Assembly (NCBI GenBank): GCA_024516035.1
Contig: CM044961.1
Span: forward strand, 37,537,112 to 37,601,111
DNA length: 64,000 bases
Source of the DNA: Bactericera cockerelli
Lineage: Eukaryota; Arthropoda; Insecta; Hemiptera; Triozidae
Reading direction: 5' to 3'
Each line of letters begins with the position of its first letter. Positions within the stretch are counted from its first letter, which is position 1. Both the position numbers and the translations under genes were made by a program. Under the pieces are notes generated by a model, which saw nothing but the letters and a program-made list of their open reading frames with translations, did no database searches and was not told the origin of the DNA. Positions 33,101-46,698 of this stretch are shown piece by piece.

Positions 33101-36100
33101 ACATATAGGAGACATTCTGTAGATGGTCCCATTTTAAATTCATCGAATTCGTACCAGCGGCTCTGGGTAAAAGAGACCATGCGCCTGACCACTAACTTTT
33201 TACTTAAATACTTATATCTCGTGAACGGTACACCCGATTTTGATGAAATTTTGTATGTATATGCATATTAATTTTTTACACAGGCTTTTTATATTTTCTT
33301 TTTAATTAATTATAATTTGACTCTGATATTTAAGAAAATCTGATATTTTGGACAATAAAGTCAAAAAATAAGAACCACGACTTGCCGATACAGAATTTTT
33401 TGTAGAATCTAGAATGTAGAAAAAACGGTTTTCTACCATATAAAACAAATTTGAAGAAAATCGGTTCAGCCGTTTCGGAGATACAAGTAATTTAGTATAA
33501 AAACTCAAAATTCGCACGTGTACACAATGTGAAACAATCACGAGGAAGTATTGTGTCCATAATTGGCAGTGTTTTTTTTTCGATTTTAAAGTGGGGGAAG
33601 CATACTCATTAGCATGATAATATTTGTCTTATTTTTGCTTTCCTGAAAAGTTGATTTTTGACATTCCTGGTTCTTCTACTCACCCATTCAATTATTATTA
33701 TAATAATAATAATATCGTCTTATTTTTACTGCCCGATGAGGACTAATGAGTCCCATTATTCCAGCAGTAAGCCCAAGCCGTATTATTATGTGGTCAGAAT
33801 TCCAAATGGGAGTATAAGTTGTCATGTCATTATCTACCTTCAATGTATTTTTATCCCTTTATAATTAATCACCATTTCGGCAATACAATATTCCTAAATA
33901 ATAAATCATTCTTATAACACAATATTGTATATTAAGCCAGAAATTCTCGCTAGCGAGAACTAACAGAAACGATGCTGAAGGACCTGGATTTTCCTCTGAG
34001 AACGCTGCACGCAAAAAGCACTTGAAATACTCAAGGATAAAAGACAACTATAGCTTTCTTGCGTTCTCAGTTGAAACGTTGGGTCCTTGGACAGCTGAGA
34101 CGATATCTTTTCCTAAAAAAGATTGATACAAAAAATATCACAGGCCATCCAAAGGCGCAATAGCTCGAGCATCAGAGGTACGCTTCCTCTTGGTAGTGAG
34201 TTTGAAGAAATGTTTTACCTTTGAAAAAAAATATAACTCTTCAGTTGAGGAGGTATGAAGTTAAGCCACATCTATATGGATATATATACATTTATTTTTC
34301 TTTTTTTTAACATATTGCCGTTGTATAATGTAGTAGTTTAAGTATTTATGTATTTGAATTATTATTATGTACAATAAAAACATATTCTAATTCTAATGTC
34401 CCAGTTGGGTTTCGAACCCACGACCTCTGGATTCCAGTACCTCGATGTGATGGTGGCGGTAGAACTGCTTGGTGCAGTTCTCGTACATCTGGATGGCGCC
34501 TATGTACTGCCGCTGCTCCACGTAGATGTGAGCTATGTTGAGCCACACGTCGGCAAAGTCCGCCGTGGCCTCCCGAACCTGCGCGAAGATGTCTCGCGCC
34601 TCGTTGAAGTAGCCCTTGTGGGCCAGGACAGCTCCTGGAGGGGGGGGAAAGATTTAGGGCGGAATTGATAGACAACATCAATAACTTAAGTCGTTGGTAA
34701 GTGTCGGTTTTCCCTATCTTACACAGTACGCAATCCGTGACTTAGCGCCACAGAGGTATTACAAAAACGTCTATTAATTCCGCACTTAGGCTGGTATGCA
34801 GAGACGATTTTGTAATCCGTATAGGGTTCACTGTAGGGTGGTCCCGAGCTTGCTATAGGGATAGAATACTTCGACCTTGACAATTATTTATTAAATAAAC
34901 ATCTGATTGCACATGCGCACAGACGCTTTAAACAATCGTCTCTGAATAGCAAAATCAGCTGAAGGGACAAATGACCCAGGCATCCCTACAGTGAGGATGA
35001 GGACTCTGCATATAACCCTTTAACACGTTCGTTACCGAACGGCCATATGTGGATGTTTTTGTGTTTTTCTTTGGGACCGAAAACACACATGTGGTTGTTA
35101 TCAAAATTTTAACGAGGGACCGGACATCCATATATGGCTTTTTTGAGGTAGGTTGTTAGTATTAGAACAGATATAGGATCGATTCTTGTACAAATACGAT
35201 GCCAAATATGCAACAAAAAAAAAATGTTGGTCCCCAGGATGCAACAGCGACTTTACCGCCTGGTCCCTAAGTAAAACTTGAAAAAATTGGCTTGGTAACG
35301 AACGTGTTAAAAAAAAAACATTTCCATGTACTGTCGAACCTGGATATAATGGACTCGGAGTTAATAGAAAACTCTTTATAATAAAATAATAATATCGCCT
35401 TTTTTATACTGCCCGATTAGGACTATGAAGTCACATTATTCCAGCAGTAAGCCTAAGACGTATTATTATGTGGTAAAAATCCCAAATGGGAGGATAACTT
35501 GTCATGTCCTGGCTGGGTTTCGAACCCGTGACCTCTGAAACCAATGGATTCACAGAGTGCCGCCTTTACCACTGAGCTATCGGGACAGAAGAAAATATTG
35601 AGAAAAAAAAAACATTTAAATGTACAGTTGAACCTGGATATAATGGACTCGGGTATAATAGAAACCTCTTTATAATAGAGGAAATCTCAGGTCCCTACGT
35701 CACCTACGTTCTGTTCATATGTAATAGAGAGTAGTCACTGTGGCCGAGTGAGTTAGCGCGCTAGGCATGGTCACCTGGGTTCGATTCCCAGCGGGGCAGG
35801 AATTTATCTGCTCTGTACTTGGATGTTCGGGGTCCACTCATACCTCATGAGGACAAATGAGTAGCTGTTTTGATGTGAAGCAGCGACCAGTGGTAGAGTG
35901 GTAGAGTCATAGGCAAAAAATTAATACAAGATATTGTTAAATAAAGTGGTTGAGTCCTATGATTCTGCGCTACCTACTAAAATTGTGACAATAATTTTTA
36001 ACGGAAGTCTCGACCTCTCAGAATTTCGAGTTACCGAGATTATACTGTATTTTGTTTTTTTTTTTAACTTCTATGTATTATTTCAATTGATTTGTATGTC

Positions 36101-39100
36101 ACCCGTTGTAATATGACCATGCAGTTGAAAGCAAAGATAAACACAAATAAGAAAAAAGTGTATGTATTTCTTTTATTTCTATGTATTTGTATAACATTTC
36201 AATGTATTATTTATTTGAATAATTTTTTGCGCACCATGCTCTCAGCTGGTCTACGCTCGGACTCTTGTTGGTCTACTCCTGGCCTACTCACCTATTCCAT
36301 TGGCAGCCCATATGTTGCGCGGGTCTATCCTGAGCACCTTGTGGTACTTGTACAAGGCGAGGTCCTTCAGCTGGTCTACTCCTGGTCTACTCACCTATTC
36401 CATTGGCAGCCCATATGTTGCGCGGGTCTATTCTCAGCACCTTGTGGTACTTGGACAAGGCGAGGTCCTCCAGCTGGCCTACTCCTGGCCTACCCCTGGT
36501 CTACTCCTGGCCTACTCCTGGCCTACCCCTGGCCTACTCACCTATTCCATTGGCAGCCCATATGTTGCGCGGGTCTATTCTGAGCACCTTGTGGTACTTG
36601 AACAGGGCGAGGTCCTTCAGCTGGTCTACTCCTGGCCTACTCACCTATTCCATTGGCAGCCCATATGTTGCGCGGGTCTATTCTGAGCACCTTGTGGTAC
36701 TTGGACAGGGCGAGGTCCTTCAGCTGGTCTACTCCTGGCCTACTCACCTATTCCATTGGCAGCCCATATGTTGCGCGGGTCTATCCTGAGCACCTTGTTG
36801 TACTTGGACAGGGCGAGGTCCTGATGCTTCTTCTCCTTGAGCTTGTTCTTGCTGGCCTGGTGCAGGGTCTGCAGCCAGATGTTGGTCTACTCCTGGTCTA
36901 CTCCTGGCCTACTCACCTATTCCATTGGCAGCCCATATGTTGCGCGGGTCTATCCTGAGCACCTTGTGGTACTTGGACAGGGCGAGGTCCTGATGCTTCT
37001 TCTCCTTGAGCTTGTTCTTGCTGGCCTGGTGCAGGGTCTGCAGCCAGATGTTGGTCTACTCCTGGCCTACTCCTGGTCTACTCACCTATTCCATTGGCAG
37101 CCCATATGTTGCGCGGGTCTATCCTCAGCACCTTGTGGTACTTGGACAGGGCGAGGTCCTGATGCTTCTTCTCCTTGAGCTTGTTCTTGCTGGCCTGGTG
37201 CAGGGTCTGCAGCCAGATGTTGGTCTACTCCTGGCCTACTCCTGGTCTACTCACCTATTCCATTGGCAGCCCATATGTTGCGCGGGTCTATCCTCAGCAC
37301 CTTGTGGTACTTGGACAGGGCGAGGTCCTGATGCTTCTTCTCCTTGAGCTTGTTCTTGCTGGCCTGGTGCAGGGTCTGCAGCCAGATGTTGGTCTACTCC
37401 TGGCCTACTCCTGGTCTACTCACCTATTCCATTGGCAGCCCATATGTTGCGCGGGTCTATCCTCAGCACCTTGTGGTACTTGGACAGGGCGAGGTCCTGA
37501 TGCTTCTTCTCCTTGAGCTTGTTCTTGCTGGCCTGGTGCAGGGTCTGCAGCCAGATGTTGCCGAGGGCGAGGTGGGAGTAGGCGTCCTCCTCCGTGGCGG
37601 GGTTCTGTGAGGGGGGAGAGTAGATACTAATAATAATAATAAATAATAATAAAATAAAAGTGTTTTCCTATGGAAAAATCCATTGGACCACCAAGGGGGA
37701 TAGCCACGGGAGAGAAAAAGATGGACATCAGAGTCCATCATAAAATTGCCTCCCCACACTATGAACCAAACTTCAGGAGACTTGATCTTCGGATCCGCTC
37801 CTGAAGTTACAACACCAGGAGAATTGATCATATGATCCGCTCCTGGTGTAATACCCTTTGAAAGGTAATAATTACCTTCCAAAGGAGAGAAAGTGGGATT
37901 AATAATAATATCATCGCCTTATTTATACTACCCGAGTAGGACTATTAAAGTCCCATTATTCCAGCAGTAAGCCCAAGACAACCAAGACATATTATTATGT
38001 GGCAAAAATCCCAAATGGGAGGATGACATGTCATGTCCCGGCCGCGTTTCGAACCCACGACCTCTGGAATCTTTGGATTCACAGAGTGCCGCCTTTACCA
38101 CTGAGCTATCGGGACAGATTTCTTTGGGTTATTATGTCACATTTTTTAGTGGGTAGCGCAGAATTATAGGACTTTTCCATATCTTTTAATATCCTAATAG
38201 CTTATTTTTGCCTATAATTCCGCCACTGGTCGCTGCTCACATTAAAACAGCTACTCATTTTTCCTCACGAGATATGAGTGGACACCGAACACCCAAGAAG
38301 AGAGCAGATAAAAACGTGCCCCGCTGAAGATCGAACCCAAGTCACCGTGTGTGCAACGCCTTGCCTAGCGCAAACTCACTCGGCCACGGTGACTTCTGAG
38401 AGAGTAAAGTAGATACTGTAGAAATAGCGGTATTTTGGGAGGGTCCTCCTTGGACTAACTTTTTTCTTATTTATCCTAGATGGGGGTTGTGACATATCAA
38501 ATTCAATGATTGGGTGGAAGAAATTGCCACAGGCAATAACCCCGCCCTTCAGGTAGGACATTAGCTTCATTCTATTTTTTTATCTTGTTTCTTTGTTTAC
38601 AATTTCATTGTATTTTACTGTATATATTTTTGTCTTACCTAATAAAGCATACTATAATAATAATAATATAACGATTTCGAGGTGCTGATTACGAATTTGA
38701 CATTGATTTTTAGCTACTGCTAGGTCCACACGAGAGCACCGAAAGGTATCCCTTACCAACAACTGTAACCAAATTAAGGATGCAAATTTTTGGTCGGCTC
38801 TGGGGTTCGAACCCGCGACCTTCCGCATGGCAAGCGAGTGCTTTACCACTGAGCTAATACAAGGTATACGCACGTTGATGATTCTCTCGAACTTCTTCTG
38901 CGCGGGGCCCCACTGGTTCTTGGCGAGATGCAGGTTGCCTAGCAACGACCAGGCGTCGGGATGTTCCGTGTCTATTCGGAGAGCTTCGGTGAACCAATCA
39001 GAAGCGTCGTACAGCTGATTCTTGTCTCGGGCCATACAGCCCAGTCTGAAGTAACCTGCCGGAATAATAATAATAAATATATTAGCATATTTCAATGTTA

Positions 39101-42100
39101 CCGAAGTGCAATCATGTGCCATCCTGGGTACAGCCCACATTTTCAGAAAGTTTGGTGTATAATTGAAAGCGATTTAACTAACGTTCAAAGAATATGGTTT
39201 ATTCTCTATGTTACTAGTTTGTATTGTACGGATAAAAAATAAATTATCTTGTGTTGTATGCCATAATAATAATAATGCACACAATTCTATGGGACGTCCG
39301 CTTGGGACTAAAGAGTCCCATTATTCCACCGCTAGTGGCTGCTCTCATTTAAGCTGCTACTCATTTTTCCTCACCAGGTATGAGTGAACCCTGAACATCA
39401 AAGTACAGAGCAGAAAAAATCCAAGGGTTATTTAAGGGTTTAATGGCTTATAAACAAAAAGTCCAAGTTCTCACGATGGTTGATCGCACATAGAAATATT
39501 ATGTGCTTTAGAACGAGCCGAATTTTCAACTAGAGTTGGATAGAAATCATCACTCACCCAGCTGTAGCCAAGCTGGTTACAACAACAACAACAACAACTG
39601 CAATGGTAGTCAAGTGGTTAACGCGCTAGTCTGGTAATCAAGGTAGCGTAGGGATTTGTTGGTTCGAATCCCACCCAGTGTATGAATTTATCCTCTATAC
39701 TTTGAGTTTGTGACCACATAATAATAAGACTCCGAGGTTTAGGTGGTAGAAAATACTTCGAGCATTAACTTCGCCTGGTGGTTACCTTCCACTAAAGCAG
39801 GGCTGCCCAACCAGTCGATCGCGATCGACCGGTCGATCGCGGAGTGTTTGGGTCGATCACGTCCAGAGAGGTGAGATGACGTTCTAAAAGTCTAGATCTC
39901 TAAAGTACAAAATAATTGTGAACGAGGTTTTCTGGCATCTCACACAAGTGAAAATCCGAGATCTCCTTCCTTAATTCATGAGAATTAAAAGGAGGTTTCG
40001 TGACTTCTTGAAACTTGAAATTTTGGTTGAATTCTTCACTAACCCATTCAAGCCCAGAATGAACATTGAATTTGTAGGGTCGATCGCGTTGATTATCTGA
40101 GACTTTATAGTAGATCTTCTTCTGTAAAGGTTGGGCACCCCTGTGATATATGGTAAAACAAAAAATAAATTCTGCGTTCGGTCCTTCGATCCTGCGTTCG
40201 TTCGGCATAGGCCAAGTAGATAACATAAACCTACAATTTATACAGCCAGATATTTCATATCTCATTATTTTCATAAAATATCGAAACCATTTAAAATTTT
40301 ACCAATTGGACAGTTTATTTTATATTTCAAGGAACATCAAATAGGTTATAAAAATTCATACAAATCAAAAAAGTAGCAAAAACAAAATTTAACTGTCAAT
40401 CAAAATTTATGGTAAAGAATGAATCATTCGATTAGAAGAAATACAGAATCACCTTCCATTAGAAGAAGAAACTAAGGACAATGGTTGATACATGGCACGG
40501 TTCAATCCTTTCGGAAATGGTTCAAAACTACGATCAGGTATTTTTGTTTCGATTTTTTGACACCATTGGAGAAAACGCATCACTCACTAAGCTGAGTACC
40601 TGGGTACTCAGCTCAAAAAATATTTCCAATTTGAGTGGTCATCCACCAAGTCCGAACCACAGTTGTTGATTAACTTCAGTGATTTTGTGAAAACCATTTA
40701 TTTAAATGTGGCATCAATGCCGTCTCGAATGGTGTTTACGTTCATATATTTTGGAACACAAATCGCATTTCCGAAATTTATTAGAAGGCTTACCGAAGCT
40801 TCTTAGCGAGTAACATAATGTAATGTATAGATAAAGATTACTTTCTTTTTACTCGCATTTCAGATAAGTCACATCAAGATCAGAAACAAAGCCACTCGTC
40901 AAAGTTATGAACGTCGTCGGAGAAATCTTGACCGAAACTTGATGACTCGATCATAATTGTGACAGATGAAACAAAATGAGGATTGAACAAGAACAGTATA
41001 CGAGAGATTTTTTGTACTATCTTAGGATTCCTGATCCAATAAATCTCATGCATTTTTACTTTAGTTTTCATTCAAAGTTTAAAAAGTCACCATTTTACCT
41101 TTAATATGCCAATATAATCAATGTTCTATAACAAATGTAAGTATAAATATTTTTTATTCAGAAAAGTTGAGTTGAAAAATAATGTTGGGTAAAGTAACTT
41201 TCTAAAATGTAAAGCCTCATTTTTGAACAGAAATTATTCAGAAAATGGTTGACAATTATTATACCACTAGGAATTTACCAGAACAAATGTTAGGCACAAA
41301 GAGTAGAGTTTAGTAAGAATTCTGAATCTTAGGGTTGTTGTTTAATGTTTATACCTATTAAATTTGAGATACAGAACTAATCATATCAATTTAATTATAC
41401 AAAGATTCTAAGCAAGGAATTAAATCCTAACCTAATTAAAACCAGAAAGTGACTAATAACAAAAAACTTTCAAATAAGTAAACATTAAATGAAAAAACAT
41501 GAATGATTTAAGTGTATCTTTATTCTTTACTCTTACAGGTACTGTCTACAAAATTGTGAAATATAATAATCAAAATTCCGGAGTCTACAAAATTATGAAG
41601 TATGAGATTCAAAATTCTGAGTCTACAACATTAAGTATGAGAATCAAAATTCTGAGTCTACAAAATTGTGAAGTATAAGAGTCAAAATTCTGGAGTCTAC
41701 AAAATTGTGAAGTATGAGAATCAAAATTCCAGAGTCTACAAAATTATGAAGTATGAGAATCAAAATTCTGAGTCTACAAAAATAAGTATGACAATCAAAA
41801 TTCTGAGTCTACAAAATTGTGAAATATGAGAGTCAAAATTCCGAAGTCTACAAAATTGTGAAGTATGAGAATCAAAATTCTGAGTCTACAAAATTGTGAA
41901 GTATGAGAGTCAAAATTCCGGAGTCTACAAAATTGTGAAGTATGAGAATCAAAATTCTGAGTCTACAAAAATAAGTATGAGAATCAAAATTCTGAGTCTA
42001 CAAAATTGTGAAGTACGAGAATCAAAATTACGAAGTCTACAAAATCGTGAAGTATGAGAATCAAAATTCCGGAGTCTACAAAATTATGAAGTATGAGAAT

Positions 42101-45100
42101 CAAAATTCTGAGTCTACAAAAATAAGTATGACAGTCAAAATTCTGAGTCTACAAAATTGTGAAGTATGAGAGTCAAAATTCCGAAGTCTACAAAATTGTG
42201 AAGTATGAGAATCAAAATTCTGAGTCTACAAAATTGTGAAGTATGAGAGTCAAAATTCCGGAGTCTACAAAATTGTGAAGTATGAGAATCAAAATTCTGA
42301 GTCTACAAAAATAAGTATGAGAATCAAAATTCTGAGTCTACAAAATTGTGAAGTACGAGAATCAAAATTACGAAGACTACAAAATTGTGAAGTATGAGAA
42401 TCAAAATTCCTGAGTCTACAAAATTGTGAAGTATGAGAGTCAAAATTCCGGAGTCTACAAAATTATGAAGTATGAGAATCAAAATTCCTGAGTCTACAAA
42501 ATTGTGAAGTATGAGAGTCAAAATTCCGGAGTCTACAAAATTATGAAGTATGAGAATCAAAATTCTGAGTCTACAAAAATAAGTATGACAGTCAAAATTC
42601 TGAGTCTACAAAATTGTAAAGTATAAGTGTCAAAATTCTGAGTCTACAAAATTGTGAAGTATGAGAATCAAAATTCCGGAGTCTACAAAATTATGAAGTA
42701 TGAGAAACAAAATTCTGAGTCTACAAAAATAAGTATGACAATCAAAATTCTGAGTCTACAAAATTGTGAAGTATGAGAGTCAAAATTCCGGAGTCTACAA
42801 AATTATGAAGTATGAGAATCAAAATTCTGAGTCTACAAAAATAAGTATGAGAATCAAAATTCTGAGTCTACAAAATTGTGAAGTATGAGAATCAAAATTA
42901 CGAAGTCTACAAAATTGTGAAGTATGAGAATCAAAATTCCTGAGTACAAAATTGTGAAGTATGAGAGTAAAAATTCCGGAGTCTACAAAATTATGAAGTA
43001 TGAGATTCAAAATTCTGAGTCTACAACATTAAGTATGAGAATCAAAATTCTGAGTCTACAAAATTGTGAAGTATAAGAGTCAAAATTCTGGAGTCTACAA
43101 AATTGTGAAGTATGAGAATCAAAATTCTGAGTCTACAACATTAAGTATGAGAATCAAAATTCTGAGTCTACAAAATTGTGAAGTATAAGAGTCAAAATTC
43201 TGGAGTCTACAAAATTGTGAAGTATGAGAATCAAAATTCCAGAGTCTACAAAATTATGAAGTATGAGAATCAAAATTCTGAGTCTACAAAAATAAGTATG
43301 ACAATCAAAATTCTGAGTCTACAAAATTGTGAAATATGAGAGTCAAAATTCCGAAGTCTACAAAATTGTGAAGTATGAGAATCAAAATTCTGAGTCTACA
43401 AAATTGTGAAGTATGAGAGTCAAAATTCCGGAGTCTACAAAATTGTGAAGTATGAGAATCAAAATTCTGAGTCTACAAAAATAAGTATGAGAATCAAAAT
43501 TCTGAGTCTACAAAATTGTGAAGTACGAGAATCAAAATTACGAAGTCTACAAAATCGTGAAGTATGAGAATCAAAATTCCGGAGTCTACAAAATTATGAA
43601 GTATGAGAATCAAAATTCTGAGTCTACAAAAATAAGTATGACAGTCAAAATTCTGAGTCTACAAAATTGTGAAGTATGAGAGTCAAAATTCCGAAGTCTA
43701 CAAAATTGTGAAGTATGAGAATCAAAATTCTGAGTCTACAAAATTGTGAAGTATGAGAGTCAAAATTCCGGAGTCTACAAAATTGTGAAGTATGAGAATC
43801 AAAATTCTGAGTCTACAAAAATAAGTATGAGAATCAAAATTCTGAGTCTACAAAATTGTGAAGTACGAGAATCAAAATTCCGGAGTCTACAAAATTATGA
43901 AGTATGAGAATCAAAATTCTGAGTCTACAAAAATAAGTATGACAGTCAAAATTCTGAGTCTACAAAATTGTGAAGTATGAGAATCAAAATTCCTGAGTCT
44001 ACAAAATTGTGAAGTATGAGAGTCAAAATTCCGGAGTCTACAAAATTATGAAGTATGAGAATCAAAATTCCTGAGTCTACAAAATTGTGAAGTATGAGAG
44101 TCAAAATTCCGGAGTCTACAAAATTATGAAGTATGAGAATCAAAATTCTGAGTCTACAAAAATAAGTATGACAGTCAAAATTCTGAGTCTACAAAATTGT
44201 AAAGTATAAGTGTCAAAATATCGGGAGTCTACAAAATTGTGAAGTATGAGAATCAAAATTCCGGAGTCTACAAAATTATGAAGTATGAGAAACAAAATTC
44301 TGAGTCTACAAAAATAAGTATGACAATCAAAATTCTGAGTCTACAAAATTGTGAAGTATGAGAGTCAAAATTCCGGAGTCTACAAAATTATGAAGTATGA
44401 GAATCAAAATTCTGAGTCTACAAAAATAAGTATGAGAATCAAAATTCTGAGTCTACAAAATTGTGAAGTATGAGAATCAAAATTACGAAGTCTACAAAAT
44501 TGTGAAGTATGAGAATCAAAATTCCTGAGTACAAAATTGTGAAGTATGAGAGTCAAAATTCCGGAGTCTACAAAATTATGAAGTATGAGAATCAAAATTC
44601 TGAGTCTACAAAAATAAGTATGAGAATCAAAATTCTGAGTCTACAAAAATAAGTATGAGAATCAAAATTCTGAGTCTACAAAAATAAGTATGAGAATCAA
44701 AATTCTGAGTCTACAAAATTGTGAAGTATGAGAATCAAAATTACGAAGTCTACAAAATTGTGAAGTATGAGAATCAAAATTCCGAAGTCTACAAAATTGT
44801 GAAGTATGAGAATCAAAATTCCTGAGCCTACAAAATTATGAAGTATGAGAGTCAAAATTCCGGAGTCTACAAAATTATGAAGTATGAGAATCAAAATTCT
44901 GAGTCTACAAAAATAAGTATGAGAATCAAAATTCTGAGTCTACAAAATTGTGAAGTATGAGAATCAAAATTACGAAGTCTACAAAATTGTGAAGTATGAG
45001 AATCAAAATTCCGGAGTCTACAAAATTGTGAAGTATGAGAGTCAAAATTCTGAGTCTACAAAATTGTGAAGTATGACAGTCGAAATTCCGGAGTCTACAA

Positions 45101-46661
45101 AAATTTTAAGTATGAAAATCAAAATTAAAGGTAAGTCTAGGTCTAGTAAATAATCTTAAAACTACAATTTTAATTTTATGGTGACTTTTTAATCAAGCTT
45201 TTAAAAACAGAAACTGAAATTTTGCCATTCTATAATAATTATTGTGATCAGGATTCCTAAGAATTGTAAGTGCAAAAACGTGTGATTGATAATGATGTGA
45301 AATCAAACAATAAATAAACTATTATTTTAACACTTTTGAACCTTCAAAGGGATTATTTATTTTTATTGATTTCATTCTCTCAAATACTTACCAAGACATA
45401 GAACCCCAACAAAAAGCTCATAACTAGGGTGATATCAGTCTGAGAACAGTTTTTTTTGTAAGATGCAACTAATAGGATCGAAACCCTTTATCAGCATAGC
45501 TATAATTGGCCAATTCCTAAGGAGTAAGGGTACAGGCTTGAAACAGAGAAAAGGAAGTCTGAAGTCCTCACACTCCTCAATACTCCTCATAGTGGTTGGT
45601 ATCACATCAGAACATCCAGTTGAATCTTCTATACCAGGGCTGCCCAACCAGTCGATCGCGGAGTGATTTTGGGTCGATCACGTCCAGAGAGGTGAGATGG
45701 CTGGCATCTCACACAAGTGAAAATCCGAGATCTCCTTCCTTAACTCATGAGAATTAAAAGGAGGTCTCGTGACTTCTTGAAACTTGAAAATTTGGTTGAA
45801 TTCTTCATTAACCCATTCAAGCCCAGAATGAACATTGAATCTGTAAGGGGGGGGGGGGGGTCGATCGCGTTGATTATCTCAGACTTTATAGAGGAGATCT
45901 TCTTCTGTAAAGGTTGGGCACCCCTGCACTAAAGAGTGCTCTTTGAAATATCATGATTATGCTCTCTAAAATTCACTCTAGTATAAAAGACAAGGACGCA
46001 TATTATGTGAACTATCAAATAAAATTAATATATTTATGGTAAAAAAGGGAGAAAAAAAAGAGTGTTATTATTATATAAACCTTTCTTATGTGATATATTC
46101 ATGTTATTTGTCTGTAAATAGAGCTAGACTCGTAAATATACACCCGTGCTGCGGGCATTTATTATTATAACTCACAGGTCTAATACTTACAGTCAATATA
46201 GTTGGGGTGTTCGTACAGGATATCTTTGTACAGAGTCTCCGCCTTATCGAACTGGCACAGGGCCTCATAGAGCCGGGCCAGGTTGTAGGTAGTGGTCACG
46301 GCGATGGCGTTGTAGTACTGCTTGTCGTGTTCCGCCTCTATCTTGCAGCGGGCCAGAGCCTGTTCGAAGTATTTCTTGCCTTCGTCGTAGTTGTCCAGCC
46401 TGAGATTTTAATATATAAATAAATAATATAATCCCGGTAAACGGGCTTGTATTAACGGAAAAAATCCTGTTTACAAAAGGTATAATAATAATAATAATAG
46501 AAAATCTTATGAGGGCAAAGTTTTATAAGTAAAGCTATTAGGCCCAGAACAAAATTATGAGGTTATGTTATACAATTTATTGATGCATTATTTAATAGAG
46601 AAATTTTAGACACAGTCGTAAGAATATTTTTTTTTTCAATCACAATACAATGAATCACTTG

Positions 46662-46698
<37 letters not shown>

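Larger units (their letters stand above)
39798..45926. mobile_element. 6.1-kb composite unit bounded by two hAT-like elements
   Basis: Begins CAGGGCTGCCCAACCAGTCG and ends GGTTGGGCACCCCTG, with the same 8-bp CACTAAAG immediately outside each end (39790-39797, 45927-45934). Together these 8-mers reconstruct the uninterrupted SINE tail. Eight-bp duplications and CAGGGGTGCCCAACC-like ends are hAT features. Inside are two complete small elements (39798-40143 and 45635-45926), about 1.4 kb of AT-rich DNA and a 3.6-kb satellite. No hAT transposase was recognised. Confidence 0.85.

Noticed and set aside
36092..37610. + strand frames of ~100-160 residues repeating [21 protein letters not shown]
   Set aside because: Antisense reading of the exon 11 array.
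39900..40274. 124-residue - strand frame as a hAT transposase piece
   Set aside because: It crosses the MITE edge into unrelated sequence and shows no hAT motif I can recognise.
41555..45125. CRISPR-like array of regular repeats
   Set aside because: No unique spacers; it is a eukaryotic satellite inside an intron.
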